Assembly: GCF_900090145.1 (NCBI RefSeq)
Contig: NZ_FMHI01000018.1
Span: forward strand, 1-64,000
Length of the DNA stretch: 64,000 nt
Source of the DNA: Streptomyces sp. WMMB 322
GTDB taxonomy: Bacteria; Actinomycetota; Actinomycetes; Streptomycetales; Streptomycetaceae
Direction of reading: 5' to 3'
The notes under the pieces are model-generated. The model did no database searches and was not told the DNA's origin. It saw only the letters and a list, made by a program, of their open reading frames with translations. The stretch's first letter is position 1, and every line of letters begins with the position of its first letter. Shown here one piece after another: positions 58,110-64,000 of the stretch. A program made the translations under genes and the position numbers.

Positions 58110-58112
58110 GCA

Positions 58113-59339
58113 GTGGACTTCGCATTCGACGCCCGCACGGAGGAACTGCGCAGGAAGCTGCAGACCTTCATGGACGAGCACGTCTATCCGGCCGAGACCG
58201 TCGCCGACGAACAGCGGGCCGCGCAGGACTCACCCTGGGAGACCCCGCCCGTCGTGGAGGAGTTGAAGAGGACGGCGCGCAAGCACGGCCTGTGGAACCT
58301 CTTCCTTCCCGACCGCACCTACGGCGCCGGGCTGACGAACCTCCAGTACGCGCCCCTCGCGGAGATCCTCGGACGCAGCCCCCGGCTGGCACCGACGGCC
58401 GTCAACTGCGCCGCGCCGGACACCGGGAACATGGAGGTGCTCACCGAGTTCGGCAACGCGGAGCAGCGCAGGACCTGGCTGGAGCCGCTGCTGAGCGGCG
58501 AGATCCGCTCCGGCTTCGCCATGACCGAGCCGGACGTCGCCTCGTCCGATGCGACGAACATCGAGACCCGCATCCGGCGGGACGGCGACGACTACGTCAT
58601 CACGGGCCGCAAGTGGTTCATCTCCGGTGCGATGAACCCCGACTGCAAGATCTTCATCGTCATGGGGAAGACCGACCCGGACGCCCCCGACATACGCCGC
58701 CAGCAGTCGATGGTGCTGGTGCCGCGGGACACCCCGGGTCTCGAAGTGCGCCGCGCCATGCAGGTCTACGGGTACGAGGACCACTACCACGGCGGCCATG
58801 CGGAGATCGTCTTCGACGGCGTGCGGGTGCCGAGGAGCAACCTCATCGGTGAGGAGGGCGGCGGCTTCGCCATCGCCCAGGCGCGGCTCGGGCCCGGCCG
58901 CATCCACCACTGCATGCGGCTGATCGGCATGGCGGAGCGGGCCGTCGAGCTCATGTGCCGGCGGGCGCAGGGGCGTTCGGCCTTCGGGGGGCAGCTAGCC
59001 GCGCAGGGGCAGGTGCGGGAGTGGATCGCCGACGCGCGGGTGCAGATCGAGCAGCTGCGGCTGCTGGTGCTGAAGACGGCCTGGCTGATGGACACCGTGG
59101 GCAACAAGGGCGCCCACACGGAGATCCAGGCCATCAAGATCGCCACGCCGCGTGCCGTCGTCGGCATTCTCGACCGTGCAGTGCAGCTGCACGGCGCCGG
59201 CGGCGTCAGCCAGGACTTCCCCCTCGCGGAGCTGTGGGCGGCCGCCCGAACCCTCCAGCTCGCCGACGGGCCGGACGAGGTGCACCAACGCTCCCTGGCC
59301 AAGCGGGAGTTGAAGCGGCACGCCGTCGACGGCGAGTAA
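58113..59339 (+). CDS. Acyl-CoA dehydrogenase (ACAD11-like)
   Basis: A 408-residue FAD enzyme of acyl-CoA oxidation. Seen are GFAMTEPDVASSDATNIETRI in parts (FAD/substrate contact), WFISGAMNPDCKIFIVMGKT, DHYHGGHAEIVFDGVRVP, GPGRIHHCMRLIGMAERAVELM in parts and the C-terminal LHGAGGVSQDFPLAELWAAARTLQLADGPDEVH in parts. The start is GTG 58113, 3 bp after the kinase gene. With that kinase it may handle hydroxy-fatty acyl-CoA. Confidence 0.93.
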   Translation: MDFAFDARTEELRRKLQTFMDEHVYPAETVADEQRAAQDSPWETPPVVEELKRTARKHGLWNLFLPDRTYGAGLTNLQYAPLAEILGRSPRLAPTAVNCAAPDTGNMEVLTEFGNAEQRRTWLEPLLSGEIRSGFAMTEPDVASSDATNIETRIRRDGDDYVITGRKWFISGAMNPDCKIFIVMGKTDPDAPDIRRQQSMVLVPRDTPGLEVRRAMQVYGYEDHYHGGHAEIVFDGVRVPRSNLIGEEGGGFAIAQARLGPGRIHHCMRLIGMAERAVELMCRRAQGRSAFGGQLAAQGQVREWIADARVQIEQLRLLVLKTAWLMDTVGNKGAHTEIQAIKIATPRAVVGILDRAVQLHGAGGVSQDFPLAELWAAARTLQLADGPDEVHQRSLAKRELKRHAVDGE

Positions 59340-59354
59340 CCGGCCCGCCGATGT

Positions 59355-59385
59355 CCCGCTCCCCGGTCGCCGGCCGGGGAGCGGG
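59355..59385. terminator. Hairpin terminator after the acyl-CoA dehydrogenase
   Basis: Perfect 12-bp arms CCCGCTCCCCGG (59355-59366) and complement (59374-59385) with a seven-base loop, 15 bp after the stop codon. Further GGGGAGCGGG copies follow up to about 59410. It ends the kinase/dehydrogenase transcript. The rest of the gap up to 59633 holds no gene. Confidence 0.7.
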
Positions 59386-59633
59386 GAGCGGGACCGGGGA
59401 GCGGGGCCGCGGACGGGCAGACCTTCCGCTTCCCGGCCGCCGCGACTCACCGAACCCCCTCGTCACACGGACGTCCGACGCTCCCCGTTGCGGCAGGTTC
59501 AGCGGGCCCCGGCACGGCTGCCGCCGCCAACAGAGGCCTGACAGACAGCCGCTGGGGCATTTCTCCTGGATCACCGGGCTGCTCACGCGGAGACGTTCGC
59601 CCCGGGACGGCCGTCCACGCGTTGAAAGACCCT

Positions 59634-60074
59634 TCAGGAACATTCCGACTCGAACGCCTGCGCCACGGCGAGGCTGTCCTCGTAGATGTGGAAGCGGACG
59701 ACGAGCCCCTCGTCGAACGTGAGGTGCAGGGCGAACCGTGCCCGGTAGGCACGCCCCGTGGGGCGGGCGGTCTGCCGGATCTCACCGAGGACGACCGCGT
59801 CGTCGCCGTCGACGAGAATCCGCTCGATCCGCGTCGCCGCGCCGCCGGGAACGTGGTGTGCGGCGAGATCGCGGAAGTGGGCCGCGACTTCGGCGCGGGT
59901 GGCCCGGTGACGGATCCACGGCGTGGCGCTCCGTCCGTGCTCCTCCTCCGGCCAGTCCAGCTTCCAGTCGACCCGCTCGGCATACAGCTCGGCGATGCGC
60001 CCCGGGGCGCCCTCGGCGATCCGGGCGAGCAGTTCCTGCACGTGTGCGCGGGTGTCGGTCGGGGTTGCGAGCAC
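59634..60074 (-). CDS. SnoaL-like (NTF2 fold) protein
   Basis: A 146-residue protein with the NTF2/SnoaL cone fold: THDTRAHVQELLARIAEG-type first helix, RIAELYAERVDWKLDW, TRAEVAAHFRDLAAH, IERILVDGDDAVVLGEIRQTA and FALHLTFDEGLVVRFHIYEDSLAVAQAF in parts. The fold serves ketosteroid isomerases, polyketide cyclases and many unknowns; no function can be chosen. GTG 60074 follows GGAG. A 17-bp palindrome lies 77 bp upstream. Confidence 0.82.
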   Translation of the reverse strand: MLATPTDTRAHVQELLARIAEGAPGRIAELYAERVDWKLDWPEEEHGRSATPWIRHRATRAEVAAHFRDLAAHHVPGGAATRIERILVDGDDAVVLGEIRQTARPTGRAYRARFALHLTFDEGLVVRFHIYEDSLAVAQAFESECS

Positions 60075-60150
60075 GGGAAGTCTCCGTCCTGGTGGCCGGC
60101 GTCGCGCGGCGCGACGTACCGGATTCTTCCTGCGAGCGCCCACCCGATCG

Positions 60151-60167
60151 ATTACCCGCCGGGTAAT
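60151..60167. promoter_or_regulatory. Perfect 17-bp palindrome upstream of the SnoaL-like gene
   Basis: ATTACCCGCCGGGTAAT at 60151-60167 is symmetrical around C60159. TTACC..GGTAA palindromes are frequent operators for TetR and related repressors in actinobacteria. It lies between the leftward SnoaL gene and the rightward S1 gene and could serve either. The binding protein is not known. Confidence 0.5.
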
Positions 60168-60349
60168 GGCCGCTTCCGGTGTTCCTCCCCGGCTTTCGGG
60201 CCGCTACGATCACTCGCATGACTGCCGGGTCGGCCGCGGGCCGCACACAGAACGGATTCCCGGCCGGCGTTTGATCACCGCGCGGGCGAGAGGCCCGCCC
60301 CCGTTACGAGAAGTGCGCACAGCCACTCGTAGCGGAAGGAGGTGAATTA

Positions 60350-60559
60350 ATGAGCTGGCAGGAATTCCTCGCCCGTCACCAGGCAGGTGACGTCATCGAA
60401 GGCGTGGTCACCGCTGAGGTGCCGTTCGGTTCCTTCGTCGAATCGGAAGGTGTCACCGGTCTCGCGTACCAGGAGTCCTGGCCCGTGGGCACCCGCGTTT
60501 CGGTCCGCATCCTCGAGATCGATCCCGAGAAGCAGCGGTTCAGCCTGGCCTCGGCCTGA
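60350..60559 (+). CDS. S1-domain mini-protein (RNA-binding)
   Basis: A 69-residue protein consisting of one S1/OB-type RNA-binding domain: GDVIEGVVTAEVPFGSFVE, GVTGLAYQESW, VGTRVSVRILEIDPEKQRFSLAS. The five-strand pattern with the final DPEKQRFSLS is the S1 signature. The Shine-Dalgarno sequence AAGGAGGTGA at 60336-60345 is a complete match to the 16S rRNA tail, and a strong terminator follows, so high expression as a single gene is likely. Its role is unknown; small S1 or cold-shock proteins act as RNA chaperones. Confidence 0.88.
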   Translation: MSWQEFLARHQAGDVIEGVVTAEVPFGSFVESEGVTGLAYQESWPVGTRVSVRILEIDPEKQRFSLASA

Positions 60560-60565
60560 GCCCGG

Positions 60566-60602
60566 CACTGATCCGGGGGAACGGGACTCCCCCGGATCAG
60601 TG
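60566..60602. terminator. Hairpin terminator of the S1 gene
   Basis: Perfect 15-bp stem CACTGATCCGGGGGA (60566-60580) with its complement (60588-60602), loop ACGGGAC, seven bases after the stop codon. One of the clearest terminators in the window. Confidence 0.82.
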
Positions 60603-60673
60603 TGACCGCATTGTCCCGCCCCGTTCCCGCACCGGAGCGCCCCGGGCACCACTCACACGAAAGGGTCTCTGCG

Positions 60674-60835
60674 ATGCGTGAACCGCCGCCCACCCAGACG
60701 GGCAGCAGACGCAAGCCGTGGGCGGAACTGCCGCAGCCGGTGAGGTCCGGCATCGAGGACGTCTTCGGAAGGCGGGCGGCCGTGGCCACGAGCCTGCCGG
60801 GCGGCTTCTCCGAAGGGCTCGCCGGCTCGGCGTGA
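60674..60835 (+). pseudogene. Aminoglycoside phosphotransferase-like gene, N-terminal remnant
   Basis: ATG 60674 after AAAGGG opens a frame that reads WAELPQPVRSGIEDVFGRR, then ATSLPGGFSEGLA, the nucleotide-loop start of streptomycete APH-family proteins, and then stops at TGA 60833-60835. A complete member has about 250 more residues. The break coincides with the start of a methyltransferase remnant in another frame. Confidence 0.65.
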
Positions 60836-61176
60836 CGATGTATCTGCCCCGCCCGGCGACGGAGAAGACGCTGCGTACTGTGGCGGGGCACCGCCCGGGG
60901 ACCACACTCGTCGTCAACTTCGTCCTTCCCGCAGGCGAGTTGGACGAGCTGGCGGCGGCCGTCACCAGGAGCGCGGCCTCGGCGGTCGCGGAGGCACACG
61001 AGCCCGTACTCGCCTGCTACACGGCCGCTGAAGCGGCATCGATGCTTCGCGATGCGGGCTTCGGCGACGTCCGCGTGCTGGACGCCCGGGCCCTCGGCCG
61101 GCGGTTCCTGACCTCGAAGGCGCAGGCCCCGCCACGGCTGCCCGGCTCGACCGTCGTCGCGGTCGCCACCGTCTGA
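60826..61176 (+). pseudogene. Methyltransferase (LCM family) C-terminal remnant
   Basis: In a different frame from the APH remnant the sequence reads LGVTMYLPRPATEKTLRTVA, GTTLVVNFVLPAGEL, EPVLACYTAAEAASMLRDAGFGDVRVLD and ends at TGA 61174-61176. This is the C-terminal third of a leucine-carboxyl-methyltransferase-like SAM enzyme (the GVTMYLP motif follows the SAM site). No start or SAM-binding part remains. It is a deletion product joined to the APH remnant at about 60823-60830. Confidence 0.65.
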
Positions 61177-61237
61177 CACGGCCGGCGATGGCGATGCGCC
61201 GCCGCCGGCCGACGAGCCTCCCTCATGTCCCGCCTGT

Positions 61238-62230
61238 TCAGGGCTGGATGACGACCCGTCCCGTCGTGGTGCCGTCGAAGACGCGCTGGACGGCACCTGC
61301 GCATTCCTCCAGCGGCAGGCGTTCGCTGATGAGTGGCTTGACCTGGCCGTCCGCCGCGAGTGCGGTCAGTTCCTCGTGGCAGGCCTGAACGGCAGCCGGA
61401 TCCTTGGTGTTGTAGAGGCCCCAGTGCAGGCCGAGGACCGAATAGTTCTTGATCAGCGCGTGATTGAGGCCCGGGGTCGGCACGGCGCCGCTCGCGAAGC
61501 CGACGACGACGATGCGGCCCTCGAAGGCGATGCACTTGACCGACTTGGCGTAGGCGTCGCCACCGACCGGGTCGTAGACGACGTCTGCGCCGCGGCCGCC
61601 CGTGGCTTCCTTCACGGCCGCCACGATGTCGTCCTCGCGCCGGTCCACGACCACGTCGCAGCCCAGCTCACGCGCCGTGTCCGCCTTGGCTTTTCCGCCC
61701 ACGACGCCGATCACGCGCGCACCGGCCGCCTTGCCGAGCTGCACCGCCGCGCTGCCGACACCGCCGGCCGCCGCGTGCACCAGCAGCGTCTCGCCGCGCT
61801 GGAGCCGGGCCCGGCGGTGCAGGCCGAACCAGCCGGTCTGGTAACCGATGTGGAGCGCCGCCGACTCGGCGTCGTCCAGTGCTTCGGGCGCCTTGCGCAC
61901 GCTTGCCGCGGCGACGAGCGTGGTTTCCGCGAAACCGCCCATGGGCAGCGCCGGCTGGGCTATGACGCGGGAGCCCGTCTCGGGTGCGTCGCCCTCCGGG
62001 GTGCCCTCGCCGACCGCGAGGACGTCCCCGCACAGCTCGACGCCGGGAGTGAACGGGAACGGAGGCCTGACCTGGTATTCGCCCCGGCACATGAGCGCGT
62101 CGGGAAAGTTGACGCCGGCTGCACGCACCCGCACCAGCACTTCGCCCGCGCCGGGTTCGGGGTCGGGGATGTCCTCCAGCCGCATCACCTCACGCGGCTC
62201 GCCGTTGTTGTGGACGCGCCATGCCTTCAC
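61238..62230 (-). CDS. NADPH:quinone oxidoreductase family protein (MDR superfamily)
   Basis: A 330-residue zinc-free medium-chain reductase. Seen are the N-terminal GroES-like domain (GEVLVRVRAAGVNFPDALMCRGEYQ in parts), the nucleotide loop LLVHAAAGGVGSAAVQLGKAAGA in parts, DVVYDPVGGDAYAKSV and the end GRVVIQP. Members reduce quinones or enoyl groups. GTG 62230 follows GGAGG at a normal distance. It lies leftward after the TetR gene and may share its control. Confidence 0.92.
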   Translation of the reverse strand: MKAWRVHNNGEPREVMRLEDIPDPEPGAGEVLVRVRAAGVNFPDALMCRGEYQVRPPFPFTPGVELCGDVLAVGEGTPEGDAPETGSRVIAQPALPMGGFAETTLVAAASVRKAPEALDDAESAALHIGYQTGWFGLHRRARLQRGETLLVHAAAGGVGSAAVQLGKAAGARVIGVVGGKAKADTARELGCDVVVDRREDDIVAAVKEATGGRGADVVYDPVGGDAYAKSVKCIAFEGRIVVVGFASGAVPTPGLNHALIKNYSVLGLHWGLYNTKDPAAVQACHEELTALAADGQVKPLISERLPLEECAGAVQRVFDGTTTGRVVIQP

Positions 62231-62358
62231 CGGTGCTACCTCCGGAACGTAGTTGTGCCTGCTCTTCGCTCGTCTGCTCGCTCGGCCTGCCGCCCGTTGC
62301 ACGGGGGCGGGCCCGTCTCCGTGTCCGTGACTGTGACTGTGCCCGCGTGTTCCGCGTC

Positions 62359-62991
62359 CTAAGGCCTCAGCGCCCGCAGCAGCAGGTCGGCGAGATGGTC
62401 CGCGACCTCCTGCGGAGTGAGCCGCCCCTCGGGCCGGTACCAGGTGCTCAGGTGGTGGACCGAGCCGAAGTGGTAGTCCACGACGAGGTCCGCCGGCGTC
62501 GCCCTGCTGAAGACCCCCTCGCGCTGGCCCTCGGCGACCAGGTCGCGGAAGCGTTCGTGGTAGCGGCGCCGCTCGGCGCGCACCTGCTTCTGCTTCTCGG
62601 GGCTGAGCTGGTGCATGGAGCGGAAGAAGATCCGCGCGTCGTCGAGGTTGTCGATGGTGGTCACGACGACGTCGGCGGCGGCTCTGCGCAGACGGTCCTC
62701 GACGGGCTGCTCCGCGTCCGCGTAGGTGTCCAGGCGCTCCTGCTGGAGGCGGAGCAGCCGTCCGTATATCTCGTGCAGCAGATCGTCCTTGGAGCCGAAG
62801 TAGTGGTAGAGGGCGCCCTTGGTCACCCCTGCCGCCTCGACTATCTCCTGGACGGACGTGCGGTCGTAGCCGCGTTCGGAGAACAGACGCGTCGCGGCGG
62901 CCATCAGACGCTGCGGTACGGGGACGGCAGCCGTGCCGGCCGTACTGCTCTTGCGGGCGCCGGTGCGGGGCGCCGTCCTAGGTGTGGCCAT
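62359..62991 (-). CDS. TetR family transcriptional regulator
   Basis: A 210-residue repressor. The helix-turn-helix is RLMAAATRLFSERGYDRTSVQEIVEAAGVTKGALYHYFGSKDDLLHEIY in order at about 28-76. The C-terminal ligand domain is helical with HHLSTWYRPEGRLTPQEVADHLADLLLRAL. Position between a quinone oxidoreductase and an acyl-CoA ligase suggests an acyl-CoA sensor of the FadR/KstR2-like kind (inference). The palindrome at 56904-56923 is a candidate site. Confidence 0.92.
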   Translation of the reverse strand: MATPRTAPRTGARKSSTAGTAAVPVPQRLMAAATRLFSERGYDRTSVQEIVEAAGVTKGALYHYFGSKDDLLHEIYGRLLRLQQERLDTYADAEQPVEDRLRRAAADVVVTTIDNLDDARIFFRSMHQLSPEKQKQVRAERRRYHERFRDLVAEGQREGVFSRATPADLVVDYHFGSVHHLSTWYRPEGRLTPQEVADHLADLLLRALRP

Positions 62992-63058
62992 GCGCCCTCA
63001 CCTGCCTTTCCTCGTGCGCCCGCTCACCGCGTCCACCGCGACGGCCGCCGCCGCTGTC

Positions 63059-64000
63059 TCATCTGCCGCTGTCACCGCGGGAACGCAGTTCCCGCCTGAG
63101 GATCTTCCCACTGGTCGTCTTGGGCAGGTCCGCCAGTATCTCGACCTGCCGCGGGTACTTGTACGCCGCCAGCCGTTCCCTGCAGTGGCCGATCAGTTCC
63201 TCGGGCCCTGCCGGGTTTCCCGGTCGCAGGCTCACGTACGCCTTCACCGACTCGCCGCGGTACGGGTCGCTCACGCCGACGACCGCCGCCTCCCGCACGG
63301 CCGGATGACTGTGGAGAACGTCCTCCACCTCTCGCGGCCACACCTTGAAACCGGAGGCGTTGATCATGTCCTTCTTGCGGTCCACGACGTAGAGCCAGCC
63401 GTCGGCGTCCATGAACCCGATGTCCCCGGTGCGCAGTTCGCCGTCGGGAATCGCCGCGGCCGACTCCTGCGGCCTGCGCCAGTAACCGGGCACGACCTGC
63501 GGTCCGCGTACGGTGATCTCACCCTGCTCGCCCAGCGGTACGGGCCTGCCCTCGTCGTCGACTATGCGGACCACCGTGTCGGGCCCGGGCACGCCGACGG
63601 CGAGCGTGCCGGAGGCCGGGTCGACGGGCGCCTCCCGGCCCGGCGGCACGGACGCGCAGGGCGCGGTGCACTCGGTGAGCCCGTATCCGTTGCGCAGGTA
63701 CGTTCCGAAGGCCGCACCGAGCCTCGTGACGAGCGCCGGCGGCAGCGGCGCCCCGCCCGAGGAGAGGACTCGGAAGGAGGAGAAGTGCTCCCGCGTGGCC
63801 TGCGGCTGGGCCGCCAGCGCCATGTAGGCGGTGGAGGGACCGACGGTGAACGCCGGGCGGTGCTCCAGGAACGCGTCCAGTACGACGCCGGGTTCGAACC
63901 GGTGAGTGAGAGCGAGGGTGCCGCGTCCCGCCAGGCAGGCCGACAGCTCGCAGACCATGCCGGTGATGTGGAAAAGCGGTGCGAGGACGAAGATGCAGGC
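63059..64000 (-). CDS. Acyl-CoA synthetase (AMP-dependent), 5' part beyond the window
   Basis: The 313 residues seen are the C-terminal part of an adenylate-forming ligase that activates a fatty or aromatic acid to its CoA ester. Motifs in order: FHITGM at the cut end, YGLTECTA, GEITVRGPQVVPGYW, RTGDIGFMDADGWLYVVDRKKDMI in parts, GFKVWPREVEDVL, and the catalytic Lys in LPKTTSGKILRREL. The gene continues past base 64000. It lies 67 bp upstream of the TetR gene and probably shares its transcript. Confidence 0.93.
   Translation of the reverse strand, partial: ACIFVLAPLFHITGMVCELSACLAGRGTLALTHRFEPGVVLDAFLEHRPAFTVGPSTAYMALAAQPQATREHFSSFRVLSSGGAPLPPALVTRLGAAFGTYLRNGYGLTECTAPCASVPPGREAPVDPASGTLAVGVPGPDTVVRIVDDEGRPVPLGEQGEITVRGPQVVPGYWRRPQESAAAIPDGELRTGDIGFMDADGWLYVVDRKKDMINASGFKVWPREVEDVLHSHPAVREAAVVGVSDPYRGESVKAYVSLRPGNPAGPEELIGHCRERLAAYKYPRQVEILADLPKTTSGKILRRELRSRGDSGR

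Overview
The DNA is very GC-rich, genes often start with GTG and overlap as GTGA or ATGA, and the gene families (Hhy hydrogenase, actinobacterial gas vesicle cluster, XRE/DUF397 pairs, Methyltransf_19 and DUF6084/DUF5947 proteins) point to a Streptomyces or a close relative. No ribosomal or tRNA genes, CRISPR arrays or phage genes were seen. The content (dispensable metabolism, regulators, a transposase remnant, two deletion scars) reads as an accessory part of a linear streptomycete chromosome; that placement is inference.

Left part, 1-11.4 kb: the 3' end of an IS110-type transposase, then an oxygen-tolerant high-affinity [NiFe] hydrogenase locus. hypA, hypB and hypF run leftwards; hhyS and hhyL run rightwards, followed by a tightly overlapping run of accessory genes (NifU-like, DUF5947, a 69-aa protein, DUF6084, a 347-aa unknown, a maturation protease with an extra N-terminal domain, and a 43-aa membrane peptide). 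hypC, hypD and hypE are not in the window.

11.4-22.1 kb: a VOC protein, a small basic protein, a methyltransferase, a sigma factor with an overlapping partner, then a complete Streptomyces-type gas vesicle operon read leftwards (gvpO-A-F-G-Y-Z-J-L-S-K plus a small membrane protein). It ends at a strong bidirectional hairpin. GvpY has a histone-like basic tail and GvpZ a long acidic tail.

22.2-29.5 kb: a deletion scar joining the 3' ends of a LacI regulator and a sugar transporter, then a sugar module: ABC importer (binding protein and two permeases), PfkB kinase, DeoR regulator and a GH4 glycosidase. 29.5-37.3 kb: a methyltransferase, a 2-hydroxyacid dehydrogenase divergent from an MFS/IclR pair with a readable promoter and operator, a sulfotransferase, and an ArsR/MFS efflux pair behind a nested palindromic operator.

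37.4-41 kb: an XRE regulator with a DUF397 partner, next to a fusion protein of a DEDDh exonuclease, two BRCT-like domains and a TerD domain; then cutA. 41.1-50.5 kb: a catabolic and transport module in two divergent transcripts around a GntR/FCD gene. Leftwards: DUF6282 hydrolase-like protein, a PIG-L protein resembling 4-oxalomesaconate hydratase (GalB), an RraA-family aldolase-like protein (GalC-like), and an SsuABC/TauABC-type ABC importer. Rightwards: a DUF1932 dehydrogenase. Both promoters carry almost the same TTGT..ACAA palindrome, so one regulator probably controls both. A FAD-dependent dehydrogenase follows.

50.8-64 kb: a secreted beta-helix protein interrupted by an in-frame amber codon, a Nudix hydrolase, a small secreted cationic protein, an unknown protein, two DUF202 membrane proteins with a gluconokinase, a metallo-beta-lactamase-fold protein, then acyl-CoA metabolism genes (APH-like kinase, acyl-CoA dehydrogenase, quinone oxidoreductase, TetR, acyl-CoA ligase cut by the window edge). 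Among them lie a SnoaL-like protein, an S1 mini-protein and a second deletion scar.
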